In this document: piece by piece, positions 38,261 through 45,956 of the stretch
How the letters are laid out: each line of letters begins with the position of its first letter
How positions within the stretch are numbered: the first letter of the stretch is position 1
DNA from: Legionella sp.
GTDB taxonomy: Bacteria > Pseudomonadota > Gammaproteobacteria > Legionellales > Legionellaceae
Length of the DNA stretch: 64,000 nt
NCBI GenBank assembly: GCA_031291095.1
Contig: JARLJR010000083.1
Span: 62,001 to 126,000, forward strand
Reading direction: 5' to 3'
Notes under the pieces: generated by a model
Database searches by the model: none
Told to the model about the DNA's origin: nothing
The model's input: only the letters and a program-made list of their open reading frames with translations
Made by a program: the position numbers and the translations under genes

Positions 38261-38406
38261 TTAGTTTTCTCCAAACTTTTCATTAAATATGACACAAGAA
38301 CTGTGAGCATAATTGCTATAACGAAGCAAAGAATATTTCCATAAAACACAAAGCCCACAAGCATAATTAAATGCAAGAGAACAAAGCTAATGAAGACTTC
38401 TTCCAT
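38251..38406 (-). CDS. small two-helix membrane protein (51 aa)
   Basis: ATG at 38406 with GGAG upstream; M-E-E-V-F-I-S-F-V-L-L-H-L-I-M-L-V-G. Two hydrophobic helices and a basic tail. It overlaps the next gene by 10 nt. Function unknown. Confidence 0.55.
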   Translation of the reverse strand: MEEVFISFVLLHLIMLVGFVFYGNILCFVIAIMLTVLVSYLMKSLEKTKCQ

Positions 38407-38522
38407 TACTTTACTCCGTTCAACATCTTTCTAAACTCTTGTTGGTAAATCTTCAAGAGAGACAATGACATCGTCTTCTGCATGTGTAGACACAAACCAA
38501 TATAATAATTCAGACTTGTCAT
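38406..38522 (-). CDS. doubtful small gene, perhaps frameshifted (38 aa)
   Basis: The ATG at 38522 overlaps the glutaredoxin stop (ATGA). The direct frame gives M-T-S-L-N-Y-Y-I-G-L-C-L. Another frame entered after N-Y-Y reads W-F-V-S-T-H-A-E-D-D-V-I-V-S-L-E-D-L-P-T-R-V, which looks more like protein. A 2-nt change near 38495 would join them. Confidence 0.35.
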   Translation of the reverse strand: MTSLNYYIGLCLHMQKTMSLSLLKIYQQEFRKMLNGVK

Positions 38523-38752
38523 AGAAGACGACCTCTCAAACTTTGAATCAATTGGGTATAGCCACCCACAAATACTCCATCGACCTTAACAATAGGAAGT
38601 GTATTCACACCCGGAAACATTTCCTTTGTTTCCTCGACCGTAATATCTTCACCAACGAGATATTCTGTATAAGGAACTTTGTTACTCAAAAGCCAATTCT
38701 TAGCCTTTAGACATGTTCCACATCCATTTCTGGAATAGACTTCAACCAACAT
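38519..38752 (-). CDS. glutaredoxin-like protein
   Basis: 77 residues from the ATG at 38752 (M-L-V-E-V-Y-S-R). Active-site pair in N-G-C-G-T-C-L-K-A-K, then N-T-L-P-I-V-K-V-D-G and V-G-G-Y-T-Q-L, the cis-Pro and GG elements of glutaredoxins. It may reduce the phage ribonucleotide reductase at 43580. Overlaps the gene upstream by 11 nt. Confidence 0.85.
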   Translation of the reverse strand: MLVEVYSRNGCGTCLKAKNWLLSNKVPYTEYLVGEDITVEETKEMFPGVNTLPIVKVDGVFVGGYTQLIQSLRGRLL

Positions 38753-39038
38753 GGAATTCGTACTCCGTTTCATTTTTAAGCTTATCAAATGTGATCTGCT
38801 TAAAAGGAACTACAAAGATTCCATATTCAGTATGGTCTCGATCTGATTCCTCCAACTTGTTAGCATAAATGAATGCCGGAATTGATTCAAGAAAGAATTC
38901 CTGACCATTAAAAGCATCATACACTTTCTGGTTATCGTAACCACCATCTTTATTCAAAAGATTTTCAAAAGCATGTGCCTTAATTACTCGGAAGCCATCC
39001 TCCGTTTGGAGGACAGCCACAAAATTGTCAGCAGACAT
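38742..39038 (-). CDS. hypothetical protein (98 aa)
   Basis: A mixed alpha/beta protein starting M-S-A-D-N-F-V-A-V-L, with Y-D-A-F-N-G-Q-E-F-F and E-Y-G-I-F. Similar to small phage proteins of unknown role. Confidence 0.6.
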   Translation of the reverse strand: MSADNFVAVLQTEDGFRVIKAHAFENLLNKDGGYDNQKVYDAFNGQEFFLESIPAFIYANKLEESDRDHTEYGIFVVPFKQITFDKLKNETEYEFHVG

Positions 39039-39040
39039 TA

Positions 39041-39223
39041 TTACATATCCTTCGGGCGAGAATGATAAGACACAGCAGTCTTGGTGTGATACGCACCATC
39101 CGCACCCTTCTTGGCAGTCTCACGAGCTTCAACCTTCTGTGCCTGTGTGCGGTAAGGCTTCTTATTAAGCATATTCAGTGGCTCACTATCACGTGTACGC
39201 ATACCGACTTCATGATCAGACAT
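39041..39223 (-). CDS. small basic protein (60 aa)
   Basis: Starts M-S-D-H-E-V-G-M-R-T-R and is rich in Lys, Arg and His; probably without a stable fold on its own. Good AGGAG ribosome site. No family recognised. Confidence 0.55.
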   Translation of the reverse strand: MSDHEVGMRTRDSEPLNMLNKKPYRTQAQKVEARETAKKGADGAYHTKTAVSYHSRPKDM

Positions 39224-39237
39224 ATTATACTCTCCTT

Positions 39238-39651
39238 TTAGAATAAAATAATATTAACTTTTGGGGTTTCTGATTCAACAACTGCAATTAATTCTGTAAC
39301 AGAATACTTACATTCATGTTCCATAGTGGCCATTTGTTTTGCTACATCAAGTGCCTCTTCATAAGTGGCAAATTTTTCCACAACACCAGTTGTGTATTCA
39401 CCATCCTTTGTTGTTTCAAAAACAGCAAACACTTTTTCCTTTGGTTCAACCAGTTTCATTCGTTTATCATAAGCATGAACTACACGTGTTCCTCTGGCAG
39501 TAATTTTAACAGAGACCAATTGAGTAGCATCTATATCATCAAAATCTTTAGTTCGTTTTGTTTCTACAACCACTCCTTGGTCTCCACAACGTGCATCAAA
39601 ACCATAATCTTCAACAAATTCAACAAGATCACCAATTTTAAATTCAGACAT
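39238..39651 (-). CDS. SH3-like hypothetical protein (137 aa)
   Basis: Start at the ATG at 39651 (M-S-E-F-K-I-G-D-L-V-E-F-V). The first half resembles a KOW/SH3 barrel (G-D-Q-G-V-V-V-E, D-K-R-M-K-L-V). The second half has E-E-A-L-D-V-A-K-Q-M. Function unknown. Confidence 0.55.
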   Translation of the reverse strand: MSEFKIGDLVEFVEDYGFDARCGDQGVVVETKRTKDFDDIDATQLVSVKITARGTRVVHAYDKRMKLVEPKEKVFAVFETTKDGEYTTGVVEKFATYEEALDVAKQMATMEHECKYSVTELIAVVESETPKVNIILF

Positions 39652-39662
39652 AACTTTCTCCA

Positions 39663-39694
39663 TAAAAAGAAAAGAAGGGAGATTGTCTCCCTTC
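39663..39694 (-). terminator. intrinsic terminator after the 193-aa gene
   Basis: GAAGGGAGA and TCTCCCTTC form a 9-bp stem with a 3-nt loop, followed on the minus strand by TTTTCTTTTTATG. Confidence 0.8.
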
Positions 39695-39699
39695 CTTAT

Positions 39700-40281
39700 T
39701 CACGCATAAGGGTTGGCGTCGACAAACATCAGATTGTCGAGTGACTTCTTGACACGAACAGGCTCGAAAGACTTCTTCCAGTCATAAAAATCTGTCTCAT
39801 GACCGCGAACAAGCCAATAACTATACATTCCCCTCAACGAACCCGGCTGTGGGCGAACAACAGTGGTAAAAGTGAGACGAACACCACCAGTTGGGATGGC
39901 TTCAATACCTTCAAGTGCTTCCGACTTCCACTGTGCATAGCGTTGGGCAACTGTACGAATGTCCTGATCGCAATACTTCTCGACCATCTTTTCAATCTTT
40001 TCCCAATTTGGTTGGGTATAAGAAAAGCGTTCCATCTCACGATAGGACTTCCCACGAAGGAAACCATATGCTAGATGGGTCGCTCGCATTTCCTGACGAA
40101 TGTCATTAGTGCGATGATTGTGTAGACGATAAAAATGGGAAGTGTGCTTTTCCTGCGATTCTTGCTTGGCACGAGCAGCAGCGGCCTTAGCCTTCCACTT
40201 TGCAGTACGCTCTTCATCACGAATGATTTTGGTTTCTTCTGTGAGGGACTTAATCTTGACCCGAAGTAGTAGTTCTTTCAT
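39700..40281 (-). CDS. hypothetical protein (193 aa)
   Basis: The N-terminal 60 residues are a charged helix (E-E-T-K-I-I-R-D-E-E-R-T-A-K-W-K-A-K-A-A-A-A-R split by Ala). The middle has H-N-H-R-T-N-D-I-R-Q-E-M-R-A-T-H-L-A-Y. The gap upstream (40282-40398) shows only doubtful short frames and a late promoter. No family recognised. Confidence 0.6.
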   Translation of the reverse strand: MKELLLRVKIKSLTEETKIIRDEERTAKWKAKAAAARAKQESQEKHTSHFYRLHNHRTNDIRQEMRATHLAYGFLRGKSYREMERFSYTQPNWEKIEKMVEKYCDQDIRTVAQRYAQWKSEALEGIEAIPTGGVRLTFTTVVRPQPGSLRGMYSYWLVRGHETDFYDWKKSFEPVRVKKSLDNLMFVDANPYA

Positions 40282-40398
40282 TTTAATTCTCCTAAAGATT
40301 TTGGTGTGTAGTGTTCAAATGATTTCATGTGGAGATTCACAGGAGGCGCTCTAATCTTGCATTCAATCCATTTTACTTTGTTCCTTAATTTTACTCTT

Positions 40399-40406
40399 TA
40401 TTTATA
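40399..40406 (-). promoter_or_regulatory. late promoter (TATAAATA)
   Basis: A consensus motif on the minus strand about 118 nt before the gene at 40281. The leader in between shows no strong hairpin. Confidence 0.55.
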
Positions 40407-40410
40407 CGTT

Positions 40411-40492
40411 TTAGATGTTGGCCTTACGACGCCCAACTTTCAAGGGTTGCCCCGGCAGTAATCCACGGCTCAGCGGGGATACCAACATCTAA
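40411..40492 (-). ncRNA. candidate structured RNA closed by an 11-bp stem
   Basis: TTAGATGTTGG and CCAACATCTAA are exact complements 60 nt apart. Inside are CCCCG/CGGGG and a CAAC/GTTG arm, giving a cloverleaf-like multibranch shape. It lacks a T-loop and CCA, so it is not a tRNA. It lies in the tRNA transcript after the tRNA-like element. Confidence 0.5.
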
Positions 40493-40493
40493 A

Positions 40494-40564
40494 TGGCGCG
40501 TGTGAAGGGAGTCGAACCCTTTGTGCATGGCTTTGAAGTTCCGGCCAGTGCCACCACCACTCGC
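40494..40564 (-). tRNA. degenerate tRNA-like element
   Basis: A good T arm (AAGGG-TTCGACT-CCCTT), acceptor GCGAGTG/CACACGC with one mismatch and an encoded GCCA end. The D and anticodon arms do not fold normally: only 36 nt lie between acceptor and T arm, with a TGGC/GCCA stem around 12 nt. Probably a decaying tRNA; no anticodon is assigned. Confidence 0.45.
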
Positions 40565-40575
40565 ATCGTCTGAAA

Positions 40576-40651
40576 TGGCTAGGAAGGAGGGACTCGAACC
40601 CCCGACATTCTGGTTAACAGCCAGACGCTCTACCAACTGAGCTACAACCCA
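40576..40651 (-). tRNA. tRNA-Asn (GUU)
   Basis: 76 nt with GCCA end. Anticodon stem CTGG/CCAG around CTGTTAA, D arm TAGCTCAGTTGGTAGAGC, T arm GGGGG/CCCTC. The acceptor stem has two mismatches. Confidence 0.8.
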
Positions 40652-40663
40652 TTATTCTTTAAT

Positions 40664-40690
40664 ATTATACTTTATTTAGTCTAATGTCAA
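40664..40690 (-). promoter_or_regulatory. promoter of the tRNA-Asn cluster
   Basis: TTGACA (40690-40685), 15 nt, TATAAT (40669-40664), with GACTAAATA in the spacer. Start expected a few bases before tRNA-Asn. Confidence 0.7.
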
Positions 40691-40965
40691 CCACCAATCG
40701 GTTCAATTCGAATAATTGTTTCCATTAATTCTTGAAGAACAATAGAAAACTGTTCATTTAAATATGCAATTTCTTCGTTAACACCCATATAGGGAGGACG
40801 ATGAACTTCCACATTGGCTACACAATTATCATAATAGCCTTTTATGATTGTCATGATTCGACGTTGTTCTTTTTCACGTTCCTCTCGAATGCATTCCTTG
40901 AGATACTCAATCTCGTTCGAAAGGCGACCGACCTTCTGATTCATACCTTCAAATTTAGACATCAT
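40687..40965 (-). CDS. coiled-coil hypothetical protein (92 aa)
   Basis: Starts M-M-S-K-F-E-G after GAGGAAA; the next ATG (40962) is equally possible. The first half is a likely coiled coil (V-G-R-L-S-N-E-I-E-Y-L-K-E-C-I-R-E-E-R). Its 3' end overlaps the -35 box of the tRNA promoter. Function unknown. Confidence 0.6.
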   Translation of the reverse strand: MMSKFEGMNQKVGRLSNEIEYLKECIREEREKEQRRIMTIIKGYYDNCVANVEVHRPPYMGVNEEIAYLNEQFSIVLQELMETIIRIEPIGG

Positions 40966-41290
40966 TTTCCTCTGGAACAAATCCTCGTTTTGTATTCAGC
41001 ATCCGGTTTAAGCCTGTGCACATATCAGTATCCATATGCATCTCATGACAGTTTAATACGCTATCGAGTACTCTGTCGAAATATGTTTGGTAAGCATCAT
41101 CGATTGGTTTAATAATATTTGGGTCAACAGACCCTGCAATAAAATTACAACCAACCATACGAAATTCCATCAACGCTTTACCAAGTTCAATCAATGACTG
41201 ATTCTGGACAGTGTGAAGATATCTATCTTCAATTTTTTGAATTGGGATTAGCTCTTGTTTTGGTTTTCTTTTTCTTGGGTTAGTAGCCAT
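40955..41290 (-). CDS. hypothetical protein (111 aa)
   Basis: A basic N-terminus (R-K-R-K-P-K-Q-E) then a helical body. Overlaps the upstream gene by 43 nt and the downstream one by about 11 nt. No family recognised. Confidence 0.55.
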   Translation of the reverse strand: MATNPRKRKPKQELIPIQKIEDRYLHTVQNQSLIELGKALMEFRMVGCNFIAGSVDPNIIKPIDDAYQTYFDRVLDSVLNCHEMHMDTDMCTGLNRMLNTKRGFVPEENDV

Positions 41291-41622
41291 GTTTTAAGGA
41301 TCTCGACCGCTTGGTTTCTTTCCTTATATTTAGCTGAATCTCCCCTGAGTCTTTTGTAAGAATCTTTCCAGAAAGGTTTCACATATTTTGCCTCGCCGTT
41401 AGTGAGAACAAACTCAATGGTTGATTCATAATACCAAATTGTTAATTCTTTTTTAGATGTTGAATACATTACTGCAAAATATTTTCCATTTAATCTCTGG
41501 TCTGACGCTGAAAAATATGTATTACCAAAATACTCTTCTCCCGCCTTAAGAGCATCTGCTTCAAACATTTGTGCAAGAATATCACTCAAACCACTCTTAA
41601 CAGGTTCACAGAAACCAAACAT
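41248..41622 (-). CDS. hypothetical protein (124 aa)
   Basis: Start at the ATG at 41622 (M-F-G-F-C-E-P-V), just after the stop of the GIY-YIG-type gene. W-Y-Y-E-S-T-I-E-F and W-K-D-S-Y-K-R-L-R-G suggest a compact alpha/beta fold. No family recognised. Confidence 0.6.
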   Translation of the reverse strand: MFGFCEPVKSGLSDILAQMFEADALKAGEEYFGNTYFSASDQRLNGKYFAVMYSTSKKELTIWYYESTIEFVLTNGEAKYVKPFWKDSYKRLRGDSAKYKERNQAVEILKTWLLTQEKENQNKS

Positions 41623-41624
41623 AA

Positions 41625-42065
41625 TTATTCCTTCCACAAATGTTTCAAATGTAATGATCTTACGCGACACATACACCAAGCGTTGTAAAAATCGTTTGGT
41701 CGAATCAAAGCATCATTAACAAAGATTGCTTTGGTTTCCGAATAGGTCATTTCTGCTTTAGAGGAACAGAAATGAATGATCTCTCTGGTGAAGTTATCCT
41801 TACCAAGAAGCTCAACATCTAATTTGACCTGATCAGACGAAGACCAATATTCTTTCCAGTCTGATTCGATCTTTTCGCGCTTCTTCTTTTTCTTTACAAT
41901 ATGAGTCTTAACTGTATAGAAATTTTTCTTTCCTATATACCGCTTACCGCTTGCAATATTAGTAATGATATAAATGAAACCAACAATACCATCTGGTGGT
42001 TCTTCGATTTCAATACCATTAGTATAACACCACTTATGAGCGTATTCAACATCTTTTTTGAGCAA
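41625..42065 (-). CDS. GIY-YIG-like nuclease conserved in T4-like phages
   Basis: 146 residues. G-F-I-Y-I-I-T-N, K-R-Y-I-G-K-K-N-F, then W-K-E-Y-W-S-S-S, L-G-K-D-N-F-T-R-E-I-I and E-M-T-Y-S-E-T-K-A-I. This compact form is conserved in T4-like phages at fixed positions and is probably a resident gene, unlike the mobile GIY-YIG genes elsewhere in the window. Role unknown. Confidence 0.72.
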   Translation of the reverse strand: MLKKDVEYAHKWCYTNGIEIEEPPDGIVGFIYIITNIASGKRYIGKKNFYTVKTHIVKKKKKREKIESDWKEYWSSSDQVKLDVELLGKDNFTREIIHFCSSKAEMTYSETKAIFVNDALIRPNDFYNAWCMCRVRSLHLKHLWKE

Positions 42066-42098
42066 TGGGGAAACTCCTTCCCCATTATTTATTATTTA

Positions 42099-42461
42099 TT
42101 ATCTATTATTATCTGCCATAAAGGCTTTAAGTTCCATCACCTTATCATGCAAAACATTTTCGTCAATGGTTCCGACAAACAGACCATGAGCAAGTGGGTC
42201 ATCATTGCCACCCAATAATGGTGCGGTTTTTCCATACTTCTTTTCATAGTCTATTCTGAACTTACTTGAAGAATCGCGTAAATATGTTGAATACTCATCC
42301 ATCTTTACACTAAAAGAAACTTGTTCACACGAACTTTTCCATGCGAGCTTAACTTGCTTAAGAAAAACAGCTGGAAATTTCTTGTTAAGAAATGGTTGTG
42401 ACTTTACTAAAGTCCACTTGTCCTCTAACCACTTCTGTGTCTTTGCTTCCATATCACTCAT
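42099..42461 (-). CDS. hypothetical protein (120 aa)
   Basis: Start at the ATG at 42461 (M-S-D-M-E-A-K), overlapping the acidic gene upstream. Helical, with Trp residues near the start (W-L-E-D-K-W). No family recognised. Confidence 0.55.
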   Translation of the reverse strand: MSDMEAKTQKWLEDKWTLVKSQPFLNKKFPAVFLKQVKLAWKSSCEQVSFSVKMDEYSTYLRDSSSKFRIDYEKKYGKTAPLLGGNDDPLAHGLFVGTIDENVLHDKVMELKAFMADNNR

Positions 42462-42708
42462 CGTCAGCATATTCGTCTCCTAGATCGTATGTTTCATCAG
42501 GTTCTTCTTCTGGACCATTTACTTCAATAAACGCCCGCTTGAATTGCGGGTCGTCTTCCTTGCATTCATCAAGGGTGTCGCAATCCTCATCTTCGAATAC
42601 ACGAATAAGGTCAAGATAAATGTTATACCGAGATTCATCCGGCACACCGTTGTCAATCAACGTATCAATAATTTCCGAAAAAAGATTCGAACCACTAGAC
42701 CACGACAT
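42454..42708 (-). CDS. small very acidic protein (84 aa)
   Basis: About a third of residues are Asp or Glu (F-E-D-E-D-C-D-T-L-D-E-C-K-E-D-D). Such early acidic phage proteins often mimic DNA or bind host proteins; this is only a compositional hint. It heads a unit with a sigma70-type promoter. Confidence 0.6.
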   Translation of the reverse strand: MSWSSGSNLFSEIIDTLIDNGVPDESRYNIYLDLIRVFEDEDCDTLDECKEDDPQFKRAFIEVNGPEEEPDETYDLGDEYADDE

Positions 42709-42736
42709 ATTAGTTTCTCCTTAATAAACTTGATTT

Positions 42737-42764
42737 AATATACCATACCTGAAAACTATGTCAA
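42737..42764 (-). promoter_or_regulatory. sigma70-type early promoter
   Basis: TTGACA (42764-42759), 16 nt, TATATT (42742-42737), then AAGGAG before the gene at 42708. The rest of 42765-42844 shows only short frames (for example M-G-E-I-K-Q-I-W-R). Confidence 0.75.
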
Positions 42765-42844
42765 CAGATAATTTAAAGATTAAATTTCACCAACGTAACT
42801 GTGACGCCAGATTTGTTTAATCTCCCCCATACCTCGATTAAAGT

Positions 42845-43511
42845 TTACCATTCATTATAATTTTCCTTTTTAAGTGTTTCACTAATTTTTCTTTTGTGTT
42901 CTTCCGATTTTGGTATGCCTTTTATTGGACTTATTTTTCCAGTAAGTGATTTACTTATCTTTTGTTTTTGTTCTTCTGTCATTGGTCCACGTTTTTTACC
43001 TGTTTGACGTTCACTCTTTTTCTTGTTCATTTCTTCTGTATGAACTTTACCAGAACAAGATTTACTAATTTTTTCTTTAGTTTCTTCTGAACGAGGTTTT
43101 CTGTGTTTTTCTTTTTCTTCTTCTGATGCTTTTCTGCCTTTACACCACGATCCCCAATTAGGGTTTTCTTTATGGGATTTACTAATTTTTTGACCAACAG
43201 TTAGTAATTTATCTTCTTCTGTAGTCCAATGATTAAAATCCAAATTTCTTAAATTATAATATCTCTTTCCCAATTCTTCATCTTTGATTAATTGTAACCA
43301 TCTGTTTTCGATAATTAATGTTTGTTTTCTATCCAAAATATTATTTGTTAAAATTCTACGTTTAAAATCTTCTGGTCTTCTACGATAAGAATTTCTCATC
43401 CAACGAGATGAACAAATATAGCCATCGTCTTCATAACCCCAATGGGAACCAATGTAATATCTTTTATGTTTTCTATCGAACCAGATGTAAACAAAACCAT
43501 ATTTTCTTCAT
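42845..43511 (-). pseudogene. GIY-YIG homing endonuclease, frameshifted near its start
   Basis: From the ATG at 43511 the frame gives M-K-K and then leaves the nuclease frame within a run of four A (43505-43502). One base fewer would give M-K-K-Y-G-F-V-Y-I-W-F-D, leading into Y-Y-I-G-S-H-W-G, D-D-G-Y-I-C-S-S and the open frame from 43399 with several NUMOD3-like repeats (K-I-S-K-S). The clean nuclease part upstream of 43399 shows the gene was recently intact. It lies directly after the reductase gene. Confidence 0.7.
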
Positions 43512-43532
43512 AAGCTCTTTTTACCAAAACAA

Positions 43533-43567
43533 ACTCCTATAAAATATCTTCTATAGGAGTATTTATA
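43533..43567 (-). terminator. terminator after the reductase gene with a late promoter inside
   Basis: ACTCCTATA (43560-43552) pairs with TATAGGAGT (43541-43533), followed by TTGTTTT. TATAAATA at 43567-43560 would start RNA near 43554, inside the first arm, so late RNA for the endonuclease cannot form the terminator. Confidence 0.6.
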
Positions 43568-43579
43568 TAAAGTGATACC

Positions 43580-45796
43580 TCAGAAAGTACACCCTTCTGT
43601 TCCATTACCAAGACAAGCTGCTGCACCTGTCGTGTTGATATCAATGAATTTCTTTTCTGTTAATTGGTCCACGAAGTCAATAGAAACTAAATTCTTCTGG
43701 ATCTTTTCCCACTTGTGTAGGTTGTAAACATCCTTCAAGCAATATTCTGCTTGCTTCTTATCATCACCAAAGTAGTTTTCAGCATATTTATCAAAGCGTC
43801 TCACCCAATCCTTCTTCAAAAGATTATCATGATCGTCTGATGAAATATCCTCACCAATACCATGTGCTGTTGAACATGCGTCCCAGAGATCACCAAATGA
43901 CTTCAATGATTCTACAACCAAACCGGATGCAAACATTGAACCAGTTCCATATAGATTAACAATTTCATGTTCATCTAAAATCTTAACGAAAGGCGCTTGA
44001 GGGTAGTCCTTATCACCAAACTGAGAAAGGAAGGAAAGACCGGAGAAATGATGTTTATTTTCAAAGACATACTCCTCGACTTCGTCCCAATTATCAACAA
44101 TGACCGTATTTGATATATTATTCCGAACTGTTGGGTCGACACAAAGTTCCTTATTTGTACCTTCTTCAACCCAATAACGTTGAGCAATCTTAATCAATTC
44201 AAGATGTTTTACCCCAAGGAAGTCGTCCTTGTAATAAGATCCTTCTGGCGCAAGAACTGGAAAAGATGCAACATAATCCGACTTACTCGCAGACCAAACC
44301 GAGTCCTCGATCATATAAGGATTATGCTTCTTGATCAGCTGTGCGACTTCCGCATCCTTCGGAAGCTGAATATTGCGAATGCTCTTTGGTGAATGTGCTT
44401 GTCCGATGCCGGATTCAGTCATAAGCAATACAGAAGCATTTCCAGAAGGCTTACCACAAGTTGTACGGGCAGCAGCATTAATACCTAGTAATTCCGCCAA
44501 TTCCTTATTCACTTGCTTGACGATTGCAGCCCCCTTAATTAGAATCTTCTTATCAAAAAGAATTTCTGGGTTATTCATCCAGCCAGTAATCGACACACCA
44601 AGAAGTGCTTCACGTTCGAAGATCTTCTTTGATGTTTCTTCTAGGAATTTAAAATTGGTATATCCAGCTTGTAATGTTCCGATAATTGCACCGGCACGAC
44701 ATGCCTGATAGAATGATTCCTCATCGACGCACATACCGCCGTTGATCTCTGTTAAGTTACACCCTTGGAATCCAGATTTCCCCTCAAACTGTGGGAAGAA
44801 ACCAATCTCAACACATGGGTTAAAACAATGTTCTGTTGATTCGACAAAAACGAAACCGGGTTCCCCAAACTGCTTGATGGTCGCCATCAAGGTATGGAAC
44901 TGCTCTCTTGTAATATTCTTTCGAACAATAACTGCAGAATTATTTGAGCGTCCACGCTGTGGATTGGTTGTACGCCAGTCACCAGTCTTTGCCATTGCCA
45001 TTTCATTATCATCAACAGAGAATAGGCAAATTGTAGCTGAACGGCGAACGCCACCAGATAGAACAGAATCTGCAGCATGCATAACAATATCATATACTTG
45101 GATAGGTCTTAATTTTGAACCTGTCTTATTTGATAATGCTACACCCTGAAGAATATACTCAATCTTATCTAATGCAACCCTGAGTGGTTCTGGTCCCGGA
45201 GCCTTAAAACCACCTGAAATTAATGTGTTTTTAGGTCGAATATTGGATAGGTCAAAATAGACTCGACGTCCTTCAAATTCTGGGTGCTTACCACCACCAT
45301 CAAAATATGAAGACATAAGAACGTCAAGAGCTGTTGCCCAACCCTCAATAGAATCCTCAACGACGTGGGTCTTTGGTTGCTTTGTTCTTAATCTAATAAG
45401 TGGTAACTTATTAATATGGTGCTTCTGTACGGAGAAACCTACACCACAACCAGCAAGCATTAAATAGAAGGATTCCCCAAAAAATGCTGGACGATCAGCA
45501 TATGAACCTGTGCAATTATAAAGCTTGGCGTGATGCTTTAGTAGTTGCTTGCCACCAAATTGTAAGGCTCTCTGAGCGCCTAATACGCGCTTTTCTTTAT
45601 ATGCCTTTGTGGCTTCTTCAATATAGGTGTTTAATTTATCGTTTAACTTTTCCTTGTAATAAGATTTATGCATATCCATGACACGGTCGACGGCCTCATG
45701 CCACGTTTCGTATCTGCCTAATTCATCATTATATCTAGCGTAACTTTCAAAAAACTTTGCATCTGATAAAAACTGTTTAGTGTCCTGATAAATCAT
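43580..45796 (-). CDS. nrdJ: class II (B12-dependent) ribonucleotide reductase, monomeric type
   Basis: 738 residues, the length of the Lactobacillus-type RTPR. G-C-G-V-G-F-S-V-Q, G-G-V-R-R-S-A-T-I-C-L-F-S and S-N-N-S-A-V are typical. N-P-C-V-E-I near residue 327 holds the thiyl-radical Cys and the catalytic Glu, and the C-terminal C-L-G-N-G-T-E-G-C is the reducing pair. It uses adenosylcobalamin, so it needs no radical subunit or oxygen. Glutaredoxin (38519) may recharge it; ThyX and dCMP deaminase complete dNTP supply. T4 itself uses class I. Confidence 0.9.
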   Translation of the reverse strand: MIYQDTKQFLSDAKFFESYARYNDELGRYETWHEAVDRVMDMHKSYYKEKLNDKLNTYIEEATKAYKEKRVLGAQRALQFGGKQLLKHHAKLYNCTGSYADRPAFFGESFYLMLAGCGVGFSVQKHHINKLPLIRLRTKQPKTHVVEDSIEGWATALDVLMSSYFDGGGKHPEFEGRRVYFDLSNIRPKNTLISGGFKAPGPEPLRVALDKIEYILQGVALSNKTGSKLRPIQVYDIVMHAADSVLSGGVRRSATICLFSVDDNEMAMAKTGDWRTTNPQRGRSNNSAVIVRKNITREQFHTLMATIKQFGEPGFVFVESTEHCFNPCVEIGFFPQFEGKSGFQGCNLTEINGGMCVDEESFYQACRAGAIIGTLQAGYTNFKFLEETSKKIFEREALLGVSITGWMNNPEILFDKKILIKGAAIVKQVNKELAELLGINAAARTTCGKPSGNASVLLMTESGIGQAHSPKSIRNIQLPKDAEVAQLIKKHNPYMIEDSVWSASKSDYVASFPVLAPEGSYYKDDFLGVKHLELIKIAQRYWVEEGTNKELCVDPTVRNNISNTVIVDNWDEVEEYVFENKHHFSGLSFLSQFGDKDYPQAPFVKILDEHEIVNLYGTGSMFASGLVVESLKSFGDLWDACSTAHGIGEDISSDDHDNLLKKDWVRRFDKYAENYFGDDKKQAEYCLKDVYNLHKWEKIQKNLVSIDFVDQLTEKKFIDINTTGAAACLGNGTEGCTF

Positions 45797-45956
45797 TATT
45801 CTTCTTTCTTGTTTCTGCGTTTTCTTTTGGTAATGGTCTTAAATCAAAAATATCGTGGTATAGTTTCTTTTTGTTTACGACTTGTTCATCTAATGTGTTT
45901 AGATAATCCAATATTCTATTTAAAGACAACCATTGACCACGAATATAATCATCCAT
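45777..45956 (-). CDS. hypothetical protein (59 aa)
   Basis: ATG at 45956 lies in the end of thyX and the TAA at 45777 lies inside the start of the reductase gene, so all three are coupled. M-D-D-Y-I-R-G-Q-W-L-S-L-N-R-I-L-D-Y-L; helical. It may be a partner of the reductase, but no family is recognised. Confidence 0.65.
   Translation of the reverse strand: MDDYIRGQWLSLNRILDYLNTLDEQVVNKKKLYHDIFDLRPLPKENAETRKKNNDLSGH

Noticed and set aside
40282-40398. A short protein-like frame ending just before the gene at 40281 (containing H-M-K-S-F-E-H-Y-T-P-K)
   Set aside because: It has no credible start codon; an indel would be needed to give one, so it is not listed as a gene.
40424-40636. A 70-codon frame across tRNA-Asn and the tRNA-like element
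   Set aside because: It overlaps folded RNA genes and has no start signal.
42765-42844. Short frames between the early promoter and the GIY-YIG pseudogene
   Set aside because: At most 16-23 codons with weak starts; they may be remnants, but nothing supports expression.
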